A stretch of 64,000 nt of DNA, taken from assembly GCA_938003835.1 (NCBI GenBank), contig CALKXJ010000013.1:62001-126000 (forward strand). Reading direction: 5' to 3'. The position numbers were made by a program, and so were the translations under genes. Below are positions 1 through 9,300 of the stretch, in pieces; the stretch's first letter is position 1; each line of letters begins with the position of its first letter. The notes under the pieces were generated by a model that saw only the letters and a program-made list of their open reading frames with translations, had not been told where the DNA came from and did not search any database. This DNA comes from an uncultured Bryobacteraceae bacterium (GTDB lineage: Bacteria; Acidobacteriota; Terriglobia; Bryobacterales; Bryobacteraceae).

Positions 1-918
1 GAGGACACAAAACTGTGCGAGCTCGAGAAAATCGACCTTGCCCCGCAGGATGTTGAGCGTCATTCCGCGGTAGCCGTGGAAGCTCATCCCCTGGTGAGCG
101 AAGCCAGAAACGCCGCCAAGCTCGTGCACGCGGTCGAAGACGCGGTCATAGGAGTAATAATCGCGAGGATTCCTTACCAGCTCGCGCGCGCCCAGCGAGA
201 TGGTGTGGCCGATTTCGGGCGTGCGCGGCTCCTCCTGGCCCGGCGAAAGGATGTGGCTGCCCTCGCGGTAGCGCCCGCGGGGGCCGAAGGCGTACTGCGT
301 GTAGTAAGTCGCCCAGAAATCGCCCATTTCGAGAAGGTTGCCGACGTGGACGTCTTCGGCCGCCATCCAGCGCACGATTGCCGCGTCGTCGCGCGGGGAG
401 CGCTGGAGGTGGACGTGGTCGTCGGCCGAATACCAGCCCCGCGCGGGCATGTCGATCCAGCGCTCCAGGCGCCAGACCGGCTGCGATACCTCGCCCGGCT
501 TCAGCACGAGGGTGTGCGTCTGCGCCAGATACTCGTAGCCTTTCGAGACGCGGATGGTGTATCGGCCCGCCGGCAGTTGCACCTCGAAAGCGCCGTCGGC
601 ATAGAAGGAGCCGTCGGGCAGCACAGCCCAGCCCTCGGCCCGGTCATTGCGGCCCCACATCACTCCCACCGCCTGTTTCGGCACCGGGATGGCTGTCTCG
701 GAAACGGCCACCGCGCCGGCGGCGCGCGGCCGCACGCCCCCTTCGCCCTCGACGAGAACGCGCACCGGTGTCGGCTTGCCCGTCGCCGCCTCCAGGATGC
801 GCACCCGCAGGGTCGCCTCGCGGCTCGCCTGCGCGGAATGAATTACGGCGTAGAGAAATGCTCCGGCAAGGGCCGCGCGAACAGGCAGCGGCCAGCGGAT
901 TCTGTCAAGACGGGCCAT
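1..918 (-). CDS. CehA/McbA-type metallohydrolase (PHP-like), 3' end outside window
   Basis: The minus-strand frame starts at an ATG (916-918) and stays open for 306 codons to the left edge, so the C-terminus is missing. The N-terminus (MARLDRIRWPLPVRAALAGA) looks like a signal peptide or anchor. A beta-rich region of about 130 residues resembling a carboxypeptidase-regulatory/Ig-like fold follows, then the metal-binding signature ADDHVHL near residue 165 and a later FAHQGMSFHGY segment. DxHxH followed by isolated His residues is typical of the CehA/McbA branch of PHP-fold hydrolases; substrates in this group vary and cannot be named here. It lies 17 bp downstream of the VWA gene and probably ends that operon. 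Exported location is inferred. Confidence 0.75.
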   Translation of the reverse strand, partial: MARLDRIRWPLPVRAALAGAFLYAVIHSAQASREATLRVRILEAATGKPTPVRVLVEGEGGVRPRAAGAVAVSETAIPVPKQAVGVMWGRNDRAEGWAVLPDGSFYADGAFEVQLPAGRYTIRVSKGYEYLAQTHTLVLKPGEVSQPVWRLERWIDMPARGWYSADDHVHLQRSPRDDAAIVRWMAAEDVHVGNLLEMGDFWATYYTQYAFGPRGRYREGSHILSPGQEEPRTPEIGHTISLGARELVRNPRDYYSYDRVFDRVHELGGVSGFAHQGMSFHGYRGMTLNILRGKVDFLELAQFCVL

Positions 919-935
919 ACGGGGTCCCTCCAGTC

Positions 936-3431
936 TTAGTTCCGCCGTCGAACGAGCTCGACGAGCCCACGCCACTTGCGGTGGATGAGCTCGGCAAGGT
1001 TAAGCAACACGGCAAGGCCGAGCAGCCCCGGCCAGAGGCGCAGTGTGGCGGCCACCGCGCGCCCGCCCGAATCGAAGACCTGGCGCGCCGGAGGCTCGAG
1101 CCGCCCGCCGGTGAATTCCGCCACCTGGCGGAGCAGCGTTTCGTTGGAGCCGTAATCGTTGAGCTCCTGCTCCTGCCGGTAGAAACCCAGCTCCGGAAAA
1201 ACGGGCGAGACCTCGAGCGGCCGTATGCGGAACAGGCCCTGTTCTTCGCTGATCGGCGCCCGGCCGCGCCAGGCGCCCGCGGCGACCTTGGAGAGGCTCA
1301 GGGGCCGGCGGAAGCCGTTCGGCCCGAGGATGAAGATGTCGGGCACCTCGGCCGGTTCGGCGATGTGCCGCGCCAGACGGTAGTCGGCGACGATCTCCTG
1401 GTTGGCGCTGTCGAAGCCGACATACGCCTCCGCCGCCTGAGCGCGGGGCAGCAGGTCTCGCATCAGATTGATCCAGAACTTGTCGAAGCCCTGCCAGCCC
1501 ACCCAGTCCGCCGCCCAGCGGCTCTTGGCGTCGGAGGTGAACACGGCGGCCCGGCCGAGCCCATACTGCCAGCGCGCCAGCAGGGGATCCTCCCGGTCGG
1601 CACGCATCAGCATCTCGGCCGTCGGCTTCATCTCGAAACGGACGTAGCCTTTGAGCGCCGGCGCCGAGTCCATGCCCACGCCTTCGAAGATCTCGCTTCG
1701 CTTCAGCACGACAGGCCGGATGGGCTTCTCGACGGCGGTCGAGCCGGTGTGTTCCAGGACGTCGCGCAGCAGCACCTGCTCGAGCCCGGCCGGATCGGAA
1801 ACCAGGTAGGCCTTGCCGTTGGCCAGCGTGGCCACGCGCTCCAGGTACTGTTTGTTGACGTCCTGACCCAGACCGACCGTCGAGATCGTCACCCGCTGGC
1901 GGGCCGCGTCCTGAGCCAGCGCAAGGCTGTCGCCCTCTTCCGAGATCCCGTCGGTGAGCAGCACGATGTGCTTGAAGGTCGCCTTCACCGGTAGGATCCG
2001 GCGGTAGGCCTCGGCCAGGGCGGGCGCAATTTGCGTGCCCCCGTCGGCGGTGATGCCGGCAATCAGCCGTTTAATCAGGTTGCGGTCCTCGGCCAGCCGG
2101 ATCGGCACCGCCCACTGGAAGGAGTTGTCGAAGATCAGCACGCCGACCCGGTCCACCGGCCGCAGGTTCTCCACCACGTTGATCGCGGCCTGGCGCGCCA
2201 GTTGCATCTTGCGCCCTTCCATGGAGGAGGACTTGTCGATGATCAGCACCAGGCAGGTGCCCTCGGGCGACTCCGGCGGCGCCAGGCGGGCCGGCAAGGC
2301 ATCCTCGAGCGGGTCGGGCAAATGCTTGTACTCCTCGAGGTAGATGTTCTTCTCGCCGGCGATCACCAGCAGCCCCCCACCCTGGCGCACGTACGTCTCG
2401 AGAGCGCGCTTGCGTTCGAGCGGCATCGCCTTGAGATCGAGGTTATTGAGAACAACGATCTCGAACCTGGAGAGATCCTCCGGCCAGTCGCCGGCGAGTG
2501 GTTCCACTTCGAAGCGGCCCGCCTCGAGCAGGCCGAGAAAATGGCGCTCGGTACCGGGCGGATCCTCGGAGACATACAGCACCCGGGGCCGGCGCAGTAC
2601 GAGCGCCTGCGCGAAGCGGACTTCCCCCAGTTCAGCCGAGCGGATGCTGCCCGCGAGGTCGAACGCGCCGCTTTCGCTCAAACTCGCGTACGCCCGGATG
2701 TGATTGAGGCCCGGTTCCAGGACCACCTGGCTCGAGCCCAGCAGCTTTCCCTCGGCGCGGATTTCCACTGTGCCTTCGGCGCGCCGCGGCGACACCAGGG
2801 TGAGATCGATGGGAAAGCGTTCACCGGTGAAGGCCGCTGCGGGAAAGCTCACCGTCTCCAGACGCAGCTCCGGGCGGCGGCGGCCGGCCAGCGGATAGGT
2901 GTCCACCGGAATCCCCTGCTCACGCGCTTGCCAGACGGCGCGGACGATGCTGCCGCGGTTTTCCCGGCCGTCGGAGATGAGCACGATCCGGGGCACCAGC
3001 CCGGCGGGCATGGCGGCGATCGCCTCGAGAAGCGCTGCCTCCAGATTGGTGCTCCGGCCCTCCTCACCCGTCGTATGCCGGAGCTTCCAGCCGGCGGCGT
3101 TCTCTTCGGGCATCGGCAGCCGCGTCTGGCGCGCGAACGGGACCACGCGCATCCAATGCCGGCCGCGGGCGCGTTCGAGCTCGGCCACCAGGCGGGAGGC
3201 GCGCTCGAGGTCCTCCTCGGAGACGCTCGCAGAGGTGTCGACCAGCGCCGCCACCGCCATCTTGGTTTCCCAGACGCCCAGGCGCGGCTCGCAGAGCGCG
3301 AGGAGGATAGCGGCGATCGCGCAGATCTTAAGGATGAGTCCGGTGCGGCGCGCCAGGCGGGACCACTCCCAGATCGCCCAGGCGATCAGGGGCAAAAGCA
3401 ACAGCAGGGGCCACCACCGCACGAGCGTCAT
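936..3431 (-). CDS. Membrane protein with two VWA domains and a class I GATase-like segment
   Basis: The 831-residue protein opens with two hydrophobic segments (about residues 8-24 and 31-47). A VWA domain with the MIDAS-like motif DTSAS follows. A middle part (about 290-370) with RFEIVVLNNLDL and YVRQGGGLLVIAG resembles the glutamine-amidotransferase-like fold found in large bacterial VWA proteins. A second VWA domain with DKSSSM starts near residue 400. A last hydrophobic helix lies near the C-terminus. Its ATG overlaps the end of the BatA-like gene by 4 bp, so the two are translationally coupled. The family is usually linked to MoxR/DUF58 chaperone-like systems acting on envelope proteins. 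No enzyme activity can be assigned. Confidence 0.8.
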   Translation of the reverse strand: MTLVRWWPLLLLLPLIAWAIWEWSRLARRTGLILKICAIAAILLALCEPRLGVWETKMAVAALVDTSASVSEEDLERASRLVAELERARGRHWMRVVPFARQTRLPMPEENAAGWKLRHTTGEEGRSTNLEAALLEAIAAMPAGLVPRIVLISDGRENRGSIVRAVWQAREQGIPVDTYPLAGRRRPELRLETVSFPAAAFTGERFPIDLTLVSPRRAEGTVEIRAEGKLLGSSQVVLEPGLNHIRAYASLSESGAFDLAGSIRSAELGEVRFAQALVLRRPRVLYVSEDPPGTERHFLGLLEAGRFEVEPLAGDWPEDLSRFEIVVLNNLDLKAMPLERKRALETYVRQGGGLLVIAGEKNIYLEEYKHLPDPLEDALPARLAPPESPEGTCLVLIIDKSSSMEGRKMQLARQAAINVVENLRPVDRVGVLIFDNSFQWAVPIRLAEDRNLIKRLIAGITADGGTQIAPALAEAYRRILPVKATFKHIVLLTDGISEEGDSLALAQDAARQRVTISTVGLGQDVNKQYLERVATLANGKAYLVSDPAGLEQVLLRDVLEHTGSTAVEKPIRPVVLKRSEIFEGVGMDSAPALKGYVRFEMKPTAEMLMRADREDPLLARWQYGLGRAAVFTSDAKSRWAADWVGWQGFDKFWINLMRDLLPRAQAAEAYVGFDSANQEIVADYRLARHIAEPAEVPDIFILGPNGFRRPLSLSKVAAGAWRGRAPISEEQGLFRIRPLEVSPVFPELGFYRQEQELNDYGSNETLLRQVAEFTGGRLEPPARQVFDSGGRAVAATLRLWPGLLGLAVLLNLAELIHRKWRGLVELVRRRN

Positions 3432-5368
3432 GAGGCCCTCCGCAAGGATCGCGCCGCGAGGGCACGCATGCGGCGTTGCCAGCCGTGGATCCAGCTCACG
3501 GCGGAGCGGGCCGGCTCAGCCGCACGACCCCGCGCGCGGCCGAAGCGAAGCCACTCCACCACCACCAGCAGAGCCGCCAGCGCCGCCAGGGGCCACCACA
3601 GCTCCCGGAACGGCGCCGGATAGATCCGCGGAGCGGGCAGCCCGTTCAGCGCCGAGGCCGGCGGATCCCACTTTCGGGTGGCCACCTCGGGCAGGTTCAT
3701 CGAGTAGACGACCTCGCGGTCTCGGGTCACGACGCGCACCAGGCCGGGAGCGCCGGAATAGAATCGCAGGCGGTCGCCCTCCAAGGTCGCAGGCAGGGTC
3801 GCTCCCGTTTCCGAAAGGACCTTGATGGAGTTCGGATCGGAGCCCTCGTCGAGCGCCAGTTCCACGGTTCCCACGCTGCCCGCATTGAGTTCCCAGCGCC
3901 GGAAAACCGCCGACTCGATCCAGCGCAAAATGTTCGCCGCAAGCAGCGGCGCCGCGAGCTGGTAACGCGCCGCGCCGTCCATCGGATCGAAACCGAGCAC
4001 GACGGTCTTGCGCAGGCTCCTGGCGTCGCGCGCGGCGAGGATCACCGGGCCGGCATCGACCGATGCCACCACGTCGAAACCATCGATCGGCGCGAGCACG
4101 CGAGCCGAACGGAGCTGGAACTCCTGGGTATTGAGACCTGCTGCGATGGGGTGGCTCTGATTCCAGGCGCGGACCACGGCGGAGGTGACCTTGCCGCTCA
4201 CGGGCACGGGGCCGCCCGCCGGCGGCTCGATCCACAGCGTGTGCGCCTCGAGCGCGCCGGGCGGCAGGCAACGATCCAGCACGACCAAATCCGCCGGTTC
4301 TTCGGAAACTTGTCCCGGCTTCCGGTACACGGCTTCGACGAACGGGCTGGCGTCGAAGACAGCTCGGAGCCGCTCGGGCCGGTCCGAGTACACGAGTACT
4401 TTCAAGGATCGCTGCGCCGGGAGCTCGACCCGGGCCCGGTCATCGGCGGGAAACCCATCACCCGGTTCCAGCGCAAGCTCCACCGTGGCCGCGGCGCGAG
4501 TTCTTAAGGGGAGGGTGAGCTCCGCTTCGGCGCCGGCGTCCAGAGCGAGCGATCGAAATCCGGCGGGGGATCCAGCAAGCTGCGCGCGGAGCTCCACGCG
4601 GCGCGCCTTGACGCCGTAGTTGTGCACCGAAACGTACATCTCCCACAGGTCCGCCTCAGTCGGCGAGTGCCGCAGCCCGATTTTGCGGATGCCGGCGTTT
4701 TCGATCCGGTTCTCCACCAGGAGCAGGCGCAGGCGGGGAATTTCGACCGCAGTTGTGGGGTCGTCCGCGGTGCGGGCGCAGCCGGCGTAGACGATCTCAC
4801 CCGGCCGGCGCGCATGGAGTCTCTGCACCCGGCGGGCGAAATCGAACGCCTGCTCCAGATGAAGCGCTCCTGCGCCAGGTTGGGACTCCTCGATGGCGCG
4901 CCTCAGCAGTTTGCGGTCGGTCTCGAACGCCGTCACCGGCGTAGCAAGCGCCTCGGCTCGCACCAGGATCACGCGGTCCTCGGCGGGCAGGGCGTCCAGA
5001 TAGCCGAGAGCGAGCTCCCGCGCCCGGTCCATGAGCGTTCCGGAGTCGGTGCGTGCCGCCATCCAGGCCGAGGTGTCCAGAAGGAGCACATGGTCTTCCG
5101 CCCGGTCCTCCCGACTGCCCCAGCGCACTTGTGCCGCCGCGAGTAGCAGCAGCGCCAGGGCCAGAAGCTGGAGCACGAGCGACAGCGGCTCGCGGATGCG
5201 CCGCCGCCGGCGGATCTCGGTCAGGCGCGCTGCCTGGCTCCAGAAACGCAACGAAGCAACCACCTGCCGCCGCCGGGCACGATCGAGCAGGTAAAGCGCC
5301 GTGATGAGGGCGGCCGTGACGCCGAACAACGCCATCAGCTCGCCCAAGCTCAGATTGACCAGATGCAT
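3428..5368 (-). CDS. BatA-type N-terminal membrane domain plus VWA-like protein
   Basis: The 646-residue protein starts with the two-helix BatA signature: a helix at about residues 8-27, an arginine-rich loop, and a helix at about 58-80. A VWA-like domain follows, but its first metal motif reads DTSAW, lacking the last Ser of DxSxS, so metal binding may be weak or lost. The middle is beta-rich. A C-terminal helix (WWPLAALAALLVVVEW) is followed by a basic tail. The gene abuts the DUF58 gene with no gap and overlaps the next VWA gene by 4 bp. The arrangement matches Bat/MoxR-associated operons. A role in envelope protein maturation or stress is family inference only. Confidence 0.8.
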   Translation of the reverse strand: MHLVNLSLGELMALFGVTAALITALYLLDRARRRQVVASLRFWSQAARLTEIRRRRRIREPLSLVLQLLALALLLLAAAQVRWGSREDRAEDHVLLLDTSAWMAARTDSGTLMDRARELALGYLDALPAEDRVILVRAEALATPVTAFETDRKLLRRAIEESQPGAGALHLEQAFDFARRVQRLHARRPGEIVYAGCARTADDPTTAVEIPRLRLLLVENRIENAGIRKIGLRHSPTEADLWEMYVSVHNYGVKARRVELRAQLAGSPAGFRSLALDAGAEAELTLPLRTRAAATVELALEPGDGFPADDRARVELPAQRSLKVLVYSDRPERLRAVFDASPFVEAVYRKPGQVSEEPADLVVLDRCLPPGALEAHTLWIEPPAGGPVPVSGKVTSAVVRAWNQSHPIAAGLNTQEFQLRSARVLAPIDGFDVVASVDAGPVILAARDARSLRKTVVLGFDPMDGAARYQLAAPLLAANILRWIESAVFRRWELNAGSVGTVELALDEGSDPNSIKVLSETGATLPATLEGDRLRFYSGAPGLVRVVTRDREVVYSMNLPEVATRKWDPPASALNGLPAPRIYPAPFRELWWPLAALAALLVVVEWLRFGRARGRAAEPARSAVSWIHGWQRRMRALAARSLRRAS

Positions 5369-6253
5369 TCAGCCCAGCGCTCCGACGTAAGAGAGCGGCC
5401 CGAAGATGGCCTCTTCGACCGGCGTGCTGGTGGACAGCCCGACGTAGCGCCCGCCGCTGGCGAGCGCTACCCGCTGAAGGTCGCGCGCATAACTCGCGAA
5501 GGCCTCGGCATAGCGCCGGCGGGCCTCGCCGTCGAAGTCGATATGCAGGACGGCTCCCGTTTCGGCATCCACCAGTTCGAGCTCTCCGCTGGCGGACGGC
5601 TCGCGGTCCTCTTCGTCCCAGATCTGGACCAGGAACAGCTCGTGGCCGAAATCGGCCAGATACTGAAGCGGGCGCTCGCTGCCGCCGTCATCGAAAAAGT
5701 CGGAGATGACGATGAGCAGACCGCGCTGGAGGAAACGGGTGCTGAACTGACGAACCACGGCGAGATAGTCGGTGCGGCCCTGAGGCTCGAGCGCGCTCAG
5801 GTAATCCACCACGGGCGCGAAGCGGTGGCGGCCGCCCCAGCAGTGAAACGGGTCGCCCAGGTGGTCCGAGAACGGCAGCACGGAAATGGCGTCCAGCCGC
5901 ACGAGCCCCACGTAGCAGAGCGCCGCCGCCAGCCGGCGCGCGTAGTCGAACTTCGTGCCGGCCCCGGTGGCCATCGAGCGGCTGACGTCGAGCAGCAACC
6001 GCACGGGGATGCGCGGCTCGACGTGGAACATCTTCATGAACAGCTTCTCGAAACGCAGGTAGGCCCGCCAGTTGACCGCCCGGAGGTCGTCGCCGTAGTG
6101 GAAATGCCGGTGGTCGAGGAATTCCAGACCCGGGCCCGCCTGCCGCGACGGATTGTGCCCTCCCACCAGCCCCGGGAAGGACTTCTGCCAGCGGATAGCC
6201 AGCCGTTCGAGCTTTTCGAGGAAGCCTCGCTCAATGAATGGCTTCTGCGCCAA
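5369..6253 (-). CDS. DUF58 domain protein (MoxR/Bat cluster)
   Basis: DUF58 proteins carry a VWA-like fold and usually partner MoxR AAA+ ATPases. The hallmark HFHYGDDLRAVNWRAYLRF near residues 43-61 is clear, followed by LLLDVSRSM, a VWA-like DxSxS motif. I chose the TTG start at 6251-6253 because GGA lies 6 nt upstream and the protein then begins just before the conserved FLEKLERLAIRW stretch. The frame is open further upstream, but that extension runs into the 3' end of the oxidoreductase gene and is low-complexity. The length of 294 residues is normal for the family. It is the first of three tightly packed genes; no moxR lies between it and the upstream oxidoreductase, which is where one would expect it. 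Confidence 0.85.
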   Translation of the reverse strand: MAQKPFIERGFLEKLERLAIRWQKSFPGLVGGHNPSRQAGPGLEFLDHRHFHYGDDLRAVNWRAYLRFEKLFMKMFHVEPRIPVRLLLDVSRSMATGAGTKFDYARRLAAALCYVGLVRLDAISVLPFSDHLGDPFHCWGGRHRFAPVVDYLSALEPQGRTDYLAVVRQFSTRFLQRGLLIVISDFFDDGGSERPLQYLADFGHELFLVQIWDEEDREPSASGELELVDAETGAVLHIDFDGEARRRYAEAFASYARDLQRVALASGGRYVGLSTSTPVEEAIFGPLSYVGALG

Positions 6254-6303
6254 CGCCGTTCCTTTTTTCAGTATAGCGGCGCTGTCCGGCAGGGCCTTGC
6301 CAC

Positions 6304-9300
6304 TTACGGGCGCATGAGCACGTAGTAGAAGGCCACGCGGTCTTCCCCGGGCTCGAGATAATCGCCGAGAGCATGCAGCAGAGCCGCCGGCATCCGGCGC
6401 GAAACCCACCTGCCGATCAGCATCCCCTCGTCGACGGCGCGGATCTCGTCGTGGAAGGTCGTGAAATCGTCCAGGCGGACGAACTCCTCGGTGAAGCTTA
6501 CATCCATCTCCCCACGGAGCAGCCCGAACTGATAGCGGCCCTCGATCCTTCCGCCGGAGGGAGTGAAGCGCAGGCGGAACAGTACGGGATTGGCCTGGTT
6601 GAGCAGGCTGACGTTAGGGCGGGTCAGCCAGACGAGATTGCCTTGCCACTCGCCCTCAAGCTGCGAAGCCGTGGGGATGCGGACGCGGGGATCGGAAAAG
6701 ATCCGGTGATGATCCTCGACCGACATCTTCTCGAAGGGGTAATTATTGCGCTCCATGACGAAGGTGGCGAACTCGACTCCGTGGGGAAACTCGCCAAGGT
6801 GCATGACGCCGATGGCGCTGTCTGCGTCGATCACCTTGATGGTGTCGTAAACGATTCGGTAGGGTTGGTTCCGGTAGCGAAGCAACAGGATGCGGTCGCC
6901 GCCGCGGAAGTAGCGGCGGGCGTCGTCTGGATAATCGACTTCGCGGACTTCCGGGTCGCCGGGCAGAAAATCGAGCTCGTAGTTGACCACGTGGCCGCGC
7001 GCCAGGCCGTTTTCGATCCGGTCAAACCGCTTCCAGAAGCTACCGCCGGCGAAGATCGCCCCGGCGCCCACCTCCTCACCGGTCAGGCCTGCCCCTCGCA
7101 GGCGCTCCTCCCAACCGAGCAACGTGTCGCGGGCGAAGGAGCCCTTCCAAAAAGAGTCCCGGAAGATCCGCTTCCGCTCGAAGTCGATGCGCACCTGGCC
7201 GGTATTGATCAGGCTTTCGAGCGGAAGCGTCGGCGTGTCGCGCAGCAGGGCCTGTAGCTCCGCGGTTGGCACTGTGCTGAAGTAATCCGGCGTCTCGGCG
7301 CCACGCAGCACGTCGGCGCGCACGTCCTCCTGAAGAGCCCCGGGGCCGGGCGCCAGCGGGTCATACTCGGTGAGGACGAAATGGGCCGTGAAGGCCAGGA
7401 AGCGCATTTGGGCCTGGAGCTTGATCAACGGGTCGTCGGTGCCTGTCACCCGGAACGAGGTTAGAAAGTCGGCCAGGTTCCGCGCAGCGGGCAGATCCTC
7501 GAAGGTGCGGAACTCAAGATAGGCCGTGCCGCGCTCCTCTCGGCCCGCCGGGGTCTCTTCCCAAAGCCGGGCGTAGAGCGTCGTGTAGTCCTCGAGAAGC
7601 TCGTTGACGGCGCGCAGGCCGCCCGAGCTATCGCGCTGAAGGTACTTGGTGCCCTCGAGCGTGTAGCGGCGGCCGGGCGGAGTCTGGAACTCCAGCCGGT
7701 AGCGCATCTCGGCCTCGCGGGTCGCCTCGTTGATTCTTAAGTAGTTGAACCGGCTTCGCCGCTCGTCGATGGAGAAGCTCACCGGGCCGGCCCCTTCGAA
7801 GCTGCCGAAGCGAATCGTTCCCTCCAGTTGCGCCTCGTGTTCGGCCCCTTCGATGAAATCGTTGACGTCGGCAATCCGCATGCGGACGTGGAAGCTGAGA
7901 TCCGCGGCATCCGTGGCGCGGCCTTCCCAGGCCGGGCGGCCTGAGGCGTGGAACCAGCCTGCCATCGTTTCCTCGAAGGTCAAGCCCACACCTTCGGGGA
8001 GACGGGTCTCCATCAGGGGCCGGAGCAGCCGGTTCACCGGAACGTCACGGTCTTTGACCCGACAGAGCAGGTAGTAGAAGCCGAAGCGGCGGCCTTGTTC
8101 ACTCTCCTCGACATGGAACAGGCCGAGCGAGGCTGCCGGAAAGACGCCGGCGGTGCCGGCCGGGGCCGGAGCGACCCACTTGCCCACCATCAGGTCCGCC
8201 GTTAGGCGCCGGATCTCGTCGTGAAACGGGGTGAAGTCGTGAAGCTGGAAGTGATTGGCGGTGAAGCGGGGCGTCACCAGGCCTTCGATCAGCCCCAGCA
8301 GTTGATAGCGACTCTTAAGGCGTCCGTCGGGGGTGAGCTCGAACTGGAGATACGCCAGGCTCACGGCGTGGTTGGCGTTCGAGATCACATCCATGCGCCA
8401 GGCGCCGCTGAGCTCGGCCTTCTCGGGCCGCGCCCCGATGTCCCAGAGGCGGCGATGATCCTCCACCGTCATGGCCTCGAAGCCGTATTCGCGCACCATC
8501 GGGAAGGTGAACAGCCGCCGCCCGTGTGGAAACACCCCCAGATAGACGCGGCCGACGAGCAGGTTGTCCTGAATGACCTTGAAGACGTCGTAGAAGCCCT
8601 GCCAGGGCGGATCGGTGTAGCGCAGCAGGATGTAGCGGCCGGGATCCAGGTCTCCGGTTCGCTCGGCGAGCTCGACCTCTTCGACGATGTTGCGCGCCTG
8701 GATGCGGTCGTCGGCGTCGCTGGTGATGCCGCCGAGGCGCCCATCCTGGGGGAGGAAGCGCTTCTTGAAGCCGGCGAAGAGGGCGGCCGACATCGCGTTC
8801 AGCACGTGGCCCTTCGGGAAGAACCCTTTCCAGAAGGCGTCGTTGCGGATCCCGCCGGAGGCCAGGTCGATGTCGCGCCGCCCGCTGTTGAGCATCCATT
8901 CGACCGGCTTGGTCACGCTGCGGCGGAATAGCCGGTCAAGCTCCTCTTCGGTCCAGCCCGCCACCGCCCGCGCGTCGATCCGGGCCAGGCTGAAGCTTGC
9001 GGGCGGCGCCGGGTAGGCTTCCCCCTGAAGTTCGCGAACTTTGCGCTCGGCGATGCGCTCGGCAAGCGCGGCAATCGTCAAGAACGGGTTGACTCCGAGC
9101 GAGGTGGGGATGATCGAGCCGTCGGCGACGAAGAGCCCTTTATGGACGCTGCCGTCGGAGGAGTAGACCCGCCCGAACTCATCGACGGCGCCCTGCCCCG
9201 CGTCGTCGCCCATCGGGCAGCCGCCGAGCGGGTGCGCCGTAATCAAGTGCCGGAGGTTGAAGATGGTCCACAGCGGATTGGCGATGAAGCTCGCGCCCTG

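Noticed and set aside
378-1994. Long plus-strand open frame of 538 codons
   Set aside because: It is antisense to the VWA and CehA-type genes, has low-complexity Arg/Pro/Ala composition and no family motif; long antisense frames are expected at this GC content.
2031-3623. Long plus-strand open frame opposite the VWA gene
   Set aside because: Antisense shadow with His/Gln/Arg-rich composition and no recognisable domain.
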